Source of the DNA: Paraliobacillus sp044383835
Lineage (GTDB): Bacteria; Bacillota; Bacilli; Bacillales; Amphibacillaceae
Assembly (NCBI RefSeq): GCF_044383835.1
Contig: NZ_JBISEP010000011.1
Span: 1 to 64,000 of the forward strand
Length of the DNA: 64,000 nucleotides
Direction: 5' to 3'
Of the stretch, positions 33,997 through 41,825 are shown piece after piece. The first letter of the stretch is position 1, and the number at the start of each line of letters is the position of its first letter. Below the pieces are notes generated by a model that ran no database searches, had not been told where the DNA came from, and worked only from the letters and a program-made list of their open reading frames with translations. A program made the translations under genes and the position numbers.

Positions 33997-34813
33997 TTCT
34001 AGGACGTTTTTCGTTTAGTAGGGCATTAATTTCCCCACCAACTATAATAATCATACCTGAAAGAAAGAACCAAATCATTAATACAATGACACTTCCAAGG
34101 CTACCGTACGTAGCTGAGTAGTTTCCAAGGGTAGTAACATAATAAGAAAAGGCAAGTGAAACAAGTTGCCAACCAATTGTTGCAAAAATTGCTCCTACAG
34201 CTACATTTTTTAAGCTTACTCGTTTGTTAGGCGCAAGCATGTATAGAGCTAAAAGAACAACAAATAGAACAAAAGAGGATATGACCCAACGCATTGTATC
34301 CCATATTTCGAGAAAACCCTCAGACAAACCAAAGAATGAAAATATAAAAATACCAATTTGACGTCCAAATATCGGGAGAAGAAAAGCCATAATGATGACT
34401 AATAGCATAGCAATAGTTAATACAATTGCTATTAATCTAGAAACAATAAATGAACGGTTTTCTTCTACATCGTAGGCTTTATTAAATGCTCGTATAATTG
34501 CATTAATTCCATTGGAAGCAGACCAAAGCGTTCCAATAATTCCTATCGATAGTAAACCTCCATTCCGTCGATTGGTGATATTATCCATATTATTCTCAAT
34601 AAGATCTAATATTTCTGCCGGAGCATATGCAGAGAAGAAGCTAATAATATCTACGTTATCAAAAGGAATGTATCCAACTAAAGTAACTAAAAAAATTAAA
34701 AAAGGAAATAAAGACAACAATAAAAAGTAAGCTAACTGGGCTGATAGTCCAGTTACATCATCTTCACCAATCCGCTTAAGCAGTTGTGTTAAAAAAGAGA
34801 TAACTTTTTTCAT
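33980..34813 (-). CDS. yfkH: YihY/BrkB-family membrane protein, YfkH-like
   Basis: 277 residues with six spans. The family block DVTGLSAQLAYFLLLSLFPFLIFLVTL opens the protein (about 18-44), followed by GTLWSASNGINAIIRAFNKAYDVEENRSF (about 95-123) and the C-terminal GSLGSVIVLMIWFFLSGMIIIVGGEINALL. Formerly annotated as ribonuclease BN, the family has no proven activity. In B. subtilis yfkH, yfkI and yfkJ are adjacent, the same order as here. Start ATG 34813. Confidence 0.87.
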   Translation of the reverse strand: MKKVISFLTQLLKRIGEDDVTGLSAQLAYFLLLSLFPFLIFLVTLVGYIPFDNVDIISFFSAYAPAEILDLIENNMDNITNRRNGGLLSIGIIGTLWSASNGINAIIRAFNKAYDVEENRSFIVSRLIAIVLTIAMLLVIIMAFLLPIFGRQIGIFIFSFFGLSEGFLEIWDTMRWVISSFVLFVVLLALYMLAPNKRVSLKNVAVGAIFATIGWQLVSLAFSYYVTTLGNYSATYGSLGSVIVLMIWFFLSGMIIIVGGEINALLNEKRPRIKQTK

Positions 34814-34892
34814 TTTCTTTATTCCCCTTCTCCAGCATTATCTAACTGTGATTTTATTTATCAACTTACAGCTATCTGATCACGTTATCCAA

Positions 34893-35177
34893 CTACCGTT
34901 TCTTTTTTTCGTCGATTTGATTGACAATACTTTGAAACTCATTAATAAAATCCAAAGCCGTATCAAAACCTTTAAGCATTAGTGTAGACATTGATTCATA
35001 CTGATTTCTAATTTCAGCGACAACATCAGACGGATGCGTCATTAAAAAAGTTGTTTTTCGATTAACCTTCCTTAGCTTGGACTTAACTGACATACGCGTA
35101 TCTCGATCAAAAAACGTAAGTGCACCGCCGACAATCGCTCCTACTACAATACCTTTGGTTAATAAACTCTTTTTCAA
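34893..35177 (-). CDS. yfkI: YfkI/YtxH-like small protein
   Basis: About 94 residues: an N-terminal hydrophobic segment with glycine (TKGIVVGAIVGGALTFF) then a basic, helical region (RDTRMSVKSKLRKVNRK, and a C-terminal amphipathic helix), the layout of YtxH-like proteins. GTG 35183 overlaps the yfkJ stop (GTGA) but is too close to the GAGGTG site; TTG 35177 is seven bases from it and is a better start. Position between yfkJ and yfkH matches B. subtilis yfkI. Function unknown. Confidence 0.7.
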   Translation of the reverse strand: MKKSLLTKGIVVGAIVGGALTFFDRDTRMSVKSKLRKVNRKTTFLMTHPSDVVAEIRNQYESMSTLMLKGFDTALDFINEFQSIVNQIDEKKKR

Positions 35178-35179
35178 AC

Positions 35180-35650
35180 TCACACACCTCGTTTTTGCTT
35201 TATTTCTGACAATAACGCACTACATCCTTTGCTTACCAAATGATACGTGTAATCAAAATTTTTCGTAAAGTATGGATCAGGAACATTTTCTTCTTCGGCT
35301 TTTTCAACATAATCCATTAACTTAGCAACCGTTACACCTTCCACTTCTTTACGAATCGTTTCAAGATCATGAATATTTTGCTCATCCATCGCAATAATAT
35401 AATCAAATGTCTCCCAATCTTGTTTCACCACTTGTCTTGCTTTCATACCTTGATATGAAATATTTTTTTGATCTAGGACTTTTCTAGTACCTTCATGAGG
35501 GGGCAAACCAACATGCCAATCGCCAATTCCAGCTGAATCAACATGGAATTGATCAGCAATGCCCTCTTCTTCTGTTAATTGTCGAAAGATTGCTTCCGCC
35601 ATTGGAGATCTACAAATATTTCCTAAACAAATAAATAATACATTTATCAT
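35180..35650 (-). CDS. yfkJ: low-molecular-weight protein tyrosine phosphatase
   Basis: 156 residues, the length of B. subtilis YfkJ. P-loop CLGNICRS (Cys8, Arg14) at the N-terminus, VDSAG (38-42) and the general acid in DPYF (Asp125) are all intact, so it should hydrolyse phosphotyrosine or similar phosphomonoesters in the cytoplasm. YfkJ has been linked to stress resistance in B. subtilis. Start ATG 35650 after AGGTGG. First gene of a likely yfkJ-yfkI-yfkH operon. Confidence 0.92.
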   Translation of the reverse strand: MINVLFICLGNICRSPMAEAIFRQLTEEEGIADQFHVDSAGIGDWHVGLPPHEGTRKVLDQKNISYQGMKARQVVKQDWETFDYIIAMDEQNIHDLETIRKEVEGVTVAKLMDYVEKAEEENVPDPYFTKNFDYTYHLVSKGCSALLSEIKQKRGV

Positions 35651-35744
35651 AGCTATACCACCTATTCTATTGAATTACTCCTATTATACGCATAAAACAC
35701 CTTTTTTTAAAAAAATTAATTTTGCTGATTAAACAAAAATGACA

Positions 35745-36476
35745 TTAAGATACTTTATTTATTGGATTAGCAATGACCGATTCAATAGTTTGTTGTAATT
35801 GTTCAGCTATCGTATGATTTTTCATCTCTTTGTATTGATCTGGCATCATCGGATCACATATAGTTAGAGATACATGCCCCCCCTTCACTTTCATATCATT
35901 TTCTTCAAAAATTTTATATGTTCCATCGATGGCAATTGGAACGATTGGAACATTCGCTCGTGTTGCTAAGCGAAGACTCCCCGATTTAAATGATTGAACT
36001 GCTTTCCCTCGAGTCCTTGTTCCTTCTGGGAAAATTACCATCGATTGGCCTGCTTTTAAACTTTCAATGCCATCATCGATCACTTTTATCGCAGCTCTTC
36101 GGTTCGATCGATCAATAAAGACACATTTTAATTCTTTCATCCATGACGAAATAATTGGTATTTTTTTTATTTCTTGTTTGGAGATAAACCCCATCGGTTT
36201 ATCGACATATCCAAGTAGAACAATAATATCGAATAGCCCTTGATGATTGGACACAAATAAGACTGGACCTTCTGGTAGTTTGTTTGTTCCCCTCACATCA
36301 ATGGTTGACTTTGTCCGTTTAAAAACCTTTTGTGAGACTTCCTTTGGCGTTTTGAAAATACGTTTTCCTTTTTCACTAAATGGAATATGATCAGGAATAC
36401 GTCTCACTTTGATTAAATTAGGAAAACTTTTTAAAACTAATAAACCTGCATATAGATAAATACCTATTGTTTTCAA
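35745..36476 (-). CDS. plsC: 1-acyl-sn-glycerol-3-phosphate acyltransferase
   Basis: 243 residues of the PlsC family, which adds the second acyl chain to lysophosphatidate at the membrane. N-terminal hydrophobic segment, then catalytic NHQGLFD (His78, Asp83), the substrate-binding CVFIDRSNRRAA region near 115-127 and FPEGTRTRGK (about 149-158). It is longer than B. subtilis PlsC (199 residues). Start is TTG 36476, six bases after AGAGGTG. No FapR-like site is visible upstream. Confidence 0.88.
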   Translation of the reverse strand: MKTIGIYLYAGLLVLKSFPNLIKVRRIPDHIPFSEKGKRIFKTPKEVSQKVFKRTKSTIDVRGTNKLPEGPVLFVSNHQGLFDIIVLLGYVDKPMGFISKQEIKKIPIISSWMKELKCVFIDRSNRRAAIKVIDDGIESLKAGQSMVIFPEGTRTRGKAVQSFKSGSLRLATRANVPIVPIAIDGTYKIFEENDMKVKGGHVSLTICDPMMPDQYKEMKNHTIAEQLQQTIESVIANPINKVS

Positions 36477-36726
36477 AAATTACACCTCTTTGATTCGATT
36501 TCTTTAATAACTACTGTACATTCAAAAAGATCTGTTCTTGTGCAACTAATAGAACTTTTCCCTTTGTAGACTCGTTAAAAGTCATATTCCCCTCTCAATA
36601 AATTTGAAAATAGCTTTTCACCCTCTATTATAGAATAACTTTTGCAAAGATGAAATGCGTGAAACTTTTCGTATAAAAATAGGGGTGTTACAATACCTAT
36701 AAGATTTAAGTGAAAGGACGAGCGAT

Positions 36727-36807
36727 ATGCTTATAGGAAGTAAAGGATGATATGTAGAGAAGATAAAATACATTGCTGTTCGTCGTTTGAAAGGTAGAAA
36801 GAGTTAA
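36727..36807 (+). pseudogene. decayed small gene resembling DUF2639 proteins
   Basis: Behind AAAGGA, ATG 36727 opens MLIGSKG and then meets TGA (36748-36750); reading through gives YVEKIKYIAVRRLKGRKS and TAA (36805-36807). Small Bacillaceae DUF2639 proteins, as I remember them, begin with GSKGWYVxxLK and continue to a GRK motif, so the TGA looks like a Trp codon turned into a stop. Similarity seems to continue weakly to about 36845. The family match is from memory. The rest of 36477-37005 has no gene: an inverted repeat at 36936-36958 is described separately. Confidence 0.4.
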
Positions 36808-36935
36808 ATTATTTATCGTTGCAAACATGTAAATAAAATTAAAAAATTTGAAGAGGTAAACTGTATAGCTATCTCTTTTTTGCCAAAACTAAAAAACATT
36901 AAAGTAAAGTTAAAACAGGATAAAAACTGTTGGAT

Positions 36936-36958
36936 AACCCCCAAAAAACAAAGGGGTT
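36936..36958 (+). promoter_or_regulatory. AACCCC...GGGGTT inverted repeat in mreBH leader
   Basis: AACCCC (36936-36941) and GGGGTT (36953-36958) can pair. ACCCCC (36937-36942) is also like the -35 element of sigma-I promoters, and mreBH is in the sigma-I regulon of B. subtilis, but the matching -10 (CGAA-like) is not visible. Meaning uncertain. Confidence 0.3.
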
Positions 36959-37005
36959 GCTAGAATATTTATAAATGAAATATGAACACCATTGGAGGAA
37001 GCATC

Positions 37006-38013
37006 ATGTTTTCAAATGCTGAGATTGGCATAGATTTAGGAACGGCAAATATCCTTGTATACACAAAAGCAAAAGGAATTATTTTAAATGAACCTTCTGT
37101 TGTTGCAATTAACTCTCAAAATAATCAAGTAGTCGCTGTAGGAAAAGAAGCGAAAGAAATGGTTGGAAAAACTCCTAGGCACATTGTTCCGATTCGCCCT
37201 CTAAAAGATGGCGTTATTGCAGATTATGATATTACCGCACAAATGCTTAAAGAAATTTTAAAGAAAGTAAGCAAAAAAGCCGGTGTCTCTATGCGAAAAC
37301 CTACCGTTGTCGTTTGTACACCTTCAGGAAGTACATCGGTAGAACGAAGAGCAATTCATAACGCAGTAAAAAGTTATGGCGCTAAAGAAGTCCATTTAAT
37401 TGAAGAACCAATTGCAGCCGCAATCGGTTCTGACCTTCCAGTAGATGAACCGATTTCTAGTGTTATTGTTGATATAGGTGGAGGGACTAGTGAAGTTGCA
37501 ATTATATCATTCGGAGGTGTTGTGTCTTGTAAATCAGCTAGGATCGGCGGAGATAAATTGGATGAAGAAATCATTCAGTACATTCGCCGTCATTTCAATA
37601 TCTTGATTGGTGAAAGTACGGCTGAGAAAATTAAAATGGAGATTGGTTATGCATTAATTGATCATCCAGAAGAAACAATGGAAGTAAGAGGTCGCGATCT
37701 AGTTACTGGATTGCCTCGAGTGATTACTGTTACGTCCACGCAAATACAAGATGCGATCCGCGAATCCCTACTATCTATTTTAGAAACGATTCATGCAACA
37801 TTAGAAAGTTGTCCACCTGAATTAAGTGGAGACATTGTCGATCACGGAATAACTATCGCAGGTGGAGGGGCACTTATTAAAGGTATGCAGGAATGGTTAG
37901 CTAATAAAATTCATGTTCCTGTTCATTTAGCACCAAACCCGTTAGAATCCGTTGCAATTGGAACAGGTAAATCATTAAAAATGATTCAAAAATTACAAAA
38001 AGCAACTAAATAA
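37006..38013 (+). CDS. mreBH: rod-shape determining actin homologue MreBH
   Basis: 335 residues from ATG 37006, seven bases after GGAGG (an upstream ATG 36982 would include this site). Actin-fold motifs: phosphate 1 IGIDLGTANILVY (7-19), VVDIGGGTSEVAIISFGGVV phosphate 2, and adenosine motif AGGGALIKGMQEWL. Compared from memory with the three B. subtilis paralogues, EIGIDLGTANILVY, CTPSGSTSVERRAI and DLPVDEPI favour MreBH over MreB or Mbl. It guides lateral wall synthesis and LytE-type hydrolases. Single gene with strong terminator. Confidence 0.88.
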   Translation: MFSNAEIGIDLGTANILVYTKAKGIILNEPSVVAINSQNNQVVAVGKEAKEMVGKTPRHIVPIRPLKDGVIADYDITAQMLKEILKKVSKKAGVSMRKPTVVVCTPSGSTSVERRAIHNAVKSYGAKEVHLIEEPIAAAIGSDLPVDEPISSVIVDIGGGTSEVAIISFGGVVSCKSARIGGDKLDEEIIQYIRRHFNILIGESTAEKIKMEIGYALIDHPEETMEVRGRDLVTGLPRVITVTSTQIQDAIRESLLSILETIHATLESCPPELSGDIVDHGITIAGGGALIKGMQEWLANKIHVPVHLAPNPLESVAIGTGKSLKMIQKLQKATK

Positions 38014-38018
38014 AATAA

Positions 38019-38052
38019 AAAAAACCGAACGATTGCAATCGTTCGGTTTTTT
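38019..38052. terminator. bidirectional terminator between mreBH and PTS EIIA gene
   Basis: Perfect 17-bp palindrome arms 38019-38035 and 38036-38052 (AAAAAACCGAACGATTG and complement) with A and T runs. Confidence 0.9.
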
Positions 38053-38074
38053 GCATAAATTTTACACATGCTAA

Positions 38075-38572
38075 TTATTTCACTTGGACAGTTAATACTG
38101 TAGTTTCACCCTTTATAACAGATTTTGAATCTACTTTATCAATAGATTGTGTTTCATTTGTTATAACAAGTGGCGTAATCGTAGCAGCCTTTTCCGCTAC
38201 AAAATCCAAGTCAACTGTTACCAATTTATCTCCTGCTTTAACTTTATCACCTTGCTTCACATGTGCTTCAAAACCTTGCCCCTCTAAAGAAACTGTTTCT
38301 AAACCAATGTGCAACAAATATTCCACACCAGCTTCTGATAAAATTCCTATCGCATGCTTTGTTGGAAACAAGTTAACAATTTCACCTGAAACAGGTGCAA
38401 CAAAAGTTCCTTCCGTAGGCTTAATTGCAATGCCATCTCCCATCATTTTTTCAGAAAATGTAGGATCCGGAACTTCTTCTAATGAAACAAGTTCGCCTGT
38501 CACTGGGGCAAGTACAACTTCTTTATTAGTAACTGTTACTTCTTCCTTTTTGCCAAACATTTTTTTGAACAT
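38075..38572 (-). CDS. PTS glucose-type EIIA component
   Basis: 165 residues, a stand-alone EIIA-Glc domain as in Crr or B. subtilis YpqE. Motifs: APVTGELVSLEEVPDPTFSEKMMGDGIAI (about 22-50), APVSGEIVNLFPTKHAIGI and the phosphorylated histidine in LLHIGLET (about residue 88). It passes phosphate from HPr to a membrane EIICB lacking its own EIIA. Start ATG 38572, eight bases after AGGAG; an adjacent TTG is possible. No cognate EIIBC is adjacent. Confidence 0.9.
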   Translation of the reverse strand: MFKKMFGKKEEVTVTNKEVVLAPVTGELVSLEEVPDPTFSEKMMGDGIAIKPTEGTFVAPVSGEIVNLFPTKHAIGILSEAGVEYLLHIGLETVSLEGQGFEAHVKQGDKVKAGDKLVTVDLDFVAEKAATITPLVITNETQSIDKVDSKSVIKGETTVLTVQVK

Positions 38573-38663
38573 CAAACTCTCTCTCCTCTAACATAAAAAA
38601 TAGTGTAACCATTTATAATCTATACCCCTTAACGGAATATTACAAGCCTCTAATTTATAAAAG

Positions 38664-38882
38664 CTAGTCTTCTTTTGCTAAAATAGCTTTTAATTGTGTA
38701 ACTTCTTGTTCGGATAAAGTAATGCCTTTTCCCATTTTTTCATGATCGGGAGACCAATCTCTTAAATCATATTTGGGTTCGCGTTCATTCCATGAAATGA
38801 GGTTTAATTCTTTACGCCAGCCTGTACTTGACTCAGAAAGGACACCAATAGTTTTTACAATTTCAAATTTTATATTCGCCAT
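38664..38882 (-). CDS. YdbC-family PC4-like single-stranded DNA binding protein
   Basis: 72 residues from ATG 38882 with AAGGTGG upstream. The sequence FEIVKTIGVLSES, GWRKELNLISWN and KYDLRDWSPDHEKMGKGITL is the YdbC pattern, a PC4-like domain that binds single-stranded DNA in the Lactococcus homologue. The frame stays open upstream to 39089, but that would overlap the divergent DUF2164 gene and has no ribosome binding site. Role in the cell is not established. Confidence 0.85.
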   Translation of the reverse strand: MANIKFEIVKTIGVLSESSTGWRKELNLISWNEREPKYDLRDWSPDHEKMGKGITLSEQEVTQLKAILAKED

Positions 38883-38937
38883 TCTAATCCACCTTTCTCT
38901 CTGATATACTAAACAAAAACAGATAAGGAGCAATACG

Positions 38938-39177
38938 ATGTCAGAAGCAATCACATTTACAAAAGAAACAAAACAAGATGTAATAAGTAAAATACAGTAC
39001 CATTTTGAAAGCACACACGACCAAGAAATTGGCGAATTATCCGCTTCGTTCACACTTGATTTCATCCTTAAAGACATTGCACCAATCATTTACAACCAAG
39101 CAATTGAAGATGCGCACGCTTATGTGACAGAAAAATTAGATGACCTATATGAACTTCAAAAACACACACAGCGATAA
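38938..39177 (+). CDS. DUF2164-family protein
   Basis: 79 residues, start ATG 38938 after AAGGAG. The family pattern is FTKETKQDVISKIQYHFESTHDQEIGELSA then LDFILKDIAPIIYNQAIEDA, i.e. an all-helical small protein. Function unknown. It diverges from the ydbC-like gene with only 55 bp between the starts, so the two share a control region. Confidence 0.8.
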   Translation: MSEAITFTKETKQDVISKIQYHFESTHDQEIGELSASFTLDFILKDIAPIIYNQAIEDAHAYVTEKLDDLYELQKHTQR

Positions 39178-39253
39178 CAGCTAATAAATGCCGAAGTTTG
39201 TTAGACCTATTACTACCATACAATATTACTTCTGCTCATAGTTATTTTAATAC

Positions 39254-40021
39254 TTATTCAATGGTCCACTCGGCTAAGCTATCAATGGTATATGTTGGCT
39301 GTACATCCACTGTCGTTAAATCTTCTTTACTAGTTACACCAGAGTGGACTAATAATGAATCAACCCCTGCATGAATACCTGCTAGAATGTCGGTATGATA
39401 ATTATCACCAATCATAATCGTCTCTTCTTTACTTGTACCTAACACTTCCAATGCTTGTTCCACAATAATAGATTCTGGTTTACCAATAAATTTCGGTTTC
39501 ACTCCAGTTGTCACAGATAAGACAGAAATTAATGACCCTGCCCCTGGCAAAAATCCTCGTTCAGTTGGTAATGCTACATCACCGTTTGTGGCTACAAAGG
39601 TTGCTCCTTTACGAATTTCTAATGCTCCAATCGCTAATTTTTCATATGTAATTTCACGATCCAATCCCATTACAACAAAATCTACATTTTCATCAGCTAA
39701 TTCTAACTCTTCTTCCATTAAAGCTTGATGTAAACCTTTCTCACCAACAGTATATACGCGCGCTCTAGATTTTTGTTCAGCTATATATGCTGCCGTAGCC
39801 ATACTTGTTGTGAATACTTGTTTCTCTGTTGCCGGAACATCCATCTCTTGTAACTTTTCTGCTACCTCTTTTGGATGCTTCGTAGAGTTATTAGTTACAA
39901 ATAAGTATGGCAAGTTTCGTTTATTTAATTCTTTAACAAATGTAATAGCTGCATCAATTTTTTCTGTGCCTCTATATACTGTTCCATCTAAATCAATTAA
40001 AAAACCTTTATACCGCTTCAT
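39254..40021 (-). CDS. HAD-superfamily subfamily IIA phosphatase, YutF/NagD-like
   Basis: 255 residues from ATG 40021 (GGAGG six bases upstream; the longer frame to 40087 is not needed). HAD motifs: DLDGTVYRG (motif I, residues 8-16), VTNNSTKHP (motif II) and GKPESIIVEQAL with MIGDNYHTDI (motifs III/IV). The cap is of type C2A as in NagD and YutF (256 residues in B. subtilis). Such enzymes dephosphorylate p-nitrophenyl phosphate, nucleotides or glycerol phosphates; physiological substrate unknown. Confidence 0.87.
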   Translation of the reverse strand: MKRYKGFLIDLDGTVYRGTEKIDAAITFVKELNKRNLPYLFVTNNSTKHPKEVAEKLQEMDVPATEKQVFTTSMATAAYIAEQKSRARVYTVGEKGLHQALMEEELELADENVDFVVMGLDREITYEKLAIGALEIRKGATFVATNGDVALPTERGFLPGAGSLISVLSVTTGVKPKFIGKPESIIVEQALEVLGTSKEETIMIGDNYHTDILAGIHAGVDSLLVHSGVTSKEDLTTVDVQPTYTIDSLAEWTIE

Positions 40022-40067
40022 GATAAACCTCCAGATAAATTTTAAAAAATATTTGTTATTTTCAGAA

Positions 40068-40166
40068 TACGTGATACTATAGTACATAGCTAAAAAAATT
40101 ATAACCGTTTTTGTTGTGCAATGTAAAATAGTTTATCTCAATATGTTTACGTGATATTGTATAGTA
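40068..40166. repeat. pair of direct repeats upstream of zwf
   Basis: TACGTGATACTATAGTA (40068-40084) and TACGTGATATTGTATAGTA (40148-40166) share 16 of 17 positions apart from a 2-base insertion. They lie in the 249-bp gap between the divergent HAD gene and zwf, which has no other gene, and may be regulator binding sites. Confidence 0.4.
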
Positions 40167-40270
40167 AGGTATTTTATTTCTTTTTTTCTTTTACAAAAGA
40201 ACATGTCTAAATAGTAAAGTGTTTAAACCAATTTATTTAATTAACTTAAAAAGAGAGGTAGTAATAGTCA

Positions 40271-41743
40271 ATGACATATCATACGCCAAAAGCAGTAATT
40301 ATTATTTTCGGAGCGACAGGAGACTTAGCTAACCGAAAGCTTTATCCATCTCTATATCGCTTATATCGAAATGGTAAACTCTCTGAAAACTTCGCAGTAA
40401 TTGGTGTAGCAAGGCGACCACTTACAAATGAAGATTTCCGTAACAATATAAAGAAATCAATTGAGGAATTTAATGATCCTCATATTAATCCAGACGATTT
40501 CGCTTCTCATTTCCATTACAATCCATTTGATGTACAAGATCTTACCCATTATCAGAAATTAAATGCATTTATTAATGAGTTAGATGAAAAGCATGAAACG
40601 GACGGAAACAGATTGTTCTATCTAGCAATGGCACCTAACTTTTTTGGAACGATTGCCGCCAACTTGAAATCACAAGGTGTTACAAATAATACTGGTTGGA
40701 CACGACTTATCATTGAAAAGCCATTTGGTCATAATTTTGAAACAGCGCAGCAGTTAAACAATCAAATTCGACATGCTTTTGATGAGGATCAAATTTATCG
40801 CATTGATCACTATTTAGGTAAAGATATGATTCAAAATATTGAAGTTGTCCGATTTGCGAATGCTTTATTCGAGCCTTTATGGAACAATCATTACATTTCA
40901 AATATCCAAGTGACTTCTAGTGAAACACTTGGCGTAGAAGAACGAGGACGTTATTATGATGAATCAGGTGCATTGCGAGATATGGTTCAAAACCATATGT
41001 TACAAATGGTTTCTCTATTAGCAATGGAGCCACCCGCTAGACTAAATCCTGACGATATTCGTTATGAGAAGATAAAAGTATTACGTAGTTTGAAGGAGAT
41101 TAACGAAAATGACGTAGATCAATACTTCGTTCGTGGACAATACGATCGTGGTGAAATCAACGGAAAAGAACTAGATGCCTATCGCGAAAGCAATGGCGTT
41201 GATCCGGATTCCAACACTGAAACGTATGTAGCGGCTAAATTTATGATCGATAATTTCCGTTGGGCTGGCGTCCCATTCTATGTTAGAACAGGTAAACGAA
41301 TGGCAAAAAAATCAACTGAGATTGTTATTCAATTTAAAGACTTACCAATTAATTTATATAAAGAAAAAGGCGACACCATCGATCCTAACTTACTTGTTAT
41401 CCAAGCACACCCAGATGAGAAAATCACCCTACATTTGAATGCTAAAAAAGGGGATTATGATACTACAAGTAAACCAATTACAATGTATTATGATAAAAAA
41501 CATGCAGAAGATAGTTATACACCAGAAGCGTATGAAGTATTGTTAAATGATTGCTTACATGGCGATTCAACAAACTTCGTACACTGGGATGAGGTAGCTC
41601 TATCTTGGAAATACATTGATATTATTTCTAATGCATGGGAAGGAAATAAAGCTGCATTTCCTAACTACACCTCTGGTACATGTGGTCCAAAAGCAGGTGA
41701 TGAATTACTAGGAGCTAACGGACACCATTGGTGGAAATTATAA
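40271..41743 (+). CDS. zwf: glucose-6-phosphate 1-dehydrogenase
   Basis: 490 residues. N-terminal NADP-binding FGATGDLANRKLYPSLY (about 13-29), EKPFGHNF with the conserved lysine and the catalytic RIDHYLGKD (about 177-185). It catalyses the first step of the oxidative pentose phosphate pathway. Start ATG 40271 behind GAGAGGTAG. It converges with gnd (third step) across a shared terminator; the lactonase gene is not in the window. Confidence 0.97.
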   Translation: MTYHTPKAVIIIFGATGDLANRKLYPSLYRLYRNGKLSENFAVIGVARRPLTNEDFRNNIKKSIEEFNDPHINPDDFASHFHYNPFDVQDLTHYQKLNAFINELDEKHETDGNRLFYLAMAPNFFGTIAANLKSQGVTNNTGWTRLIIEKPFGHNFETAQQLNNQIRHAFDEDQIYRIDHYLGKDMIQNIEVVRFANALFEPLWNNHYISNIQVTSSETLGVEERGRYYDESGALRDMVQNHMLQMVSLLAMEPPARLNPDDIRYEKIKVLRSLKEINENDVDQYFVRGQYDRGEINGKELDAYRESNGVDPDSNTETYVAAKFMIDNFRWAGVPFYVRTGKRMAKKSTEIVIQFKDLPINLYKEKGDTIDPNLLVIQAHPDEKITLHLNAKKGDYDTTSKPITMYYDKKHAEDSYTPEAYEVLLNDCLHGDSTNFVHWDEVALSWKYIDIISNAWEGNKAAFPNYTSGTCGPKAGDELLGANGHHWWKL

Positions 41744-41754
41744 TCAGTAACTAT

Positions 41755-41791
41755 AAAAGCGAACGATCATATAAATGATCGTTCGCTTTTT
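41755..41791. terminator. bidirectional terminator between zwf and gnd
   Basis: Perfect 16-bp stem AAAAGCGAACGATCAT (41755-41770) with its complement 41775-41790, loop of 4, then T. Confidence 0.92.
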
Positions 41792-41825
41792 AATGCTGTA
41801 TATTTAGTTCAAACACCCACTATGC

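Noticed and set aside
35650..36600. FapR box upstream of plsC
   Set aside because: Looked for because plsC is a FapR target in Bacillus, but no TTAGTA/TACTAA inverted repeat occurs there.
38883..39089. Upstream extension of the ydbC-like frame to 39089
   Set aside because: It would overlap the divergent DUF2164 gene almost entirely, has no ribosome binding site, and YdbC proteins are about 70 residues long, fitting ATG 38882.
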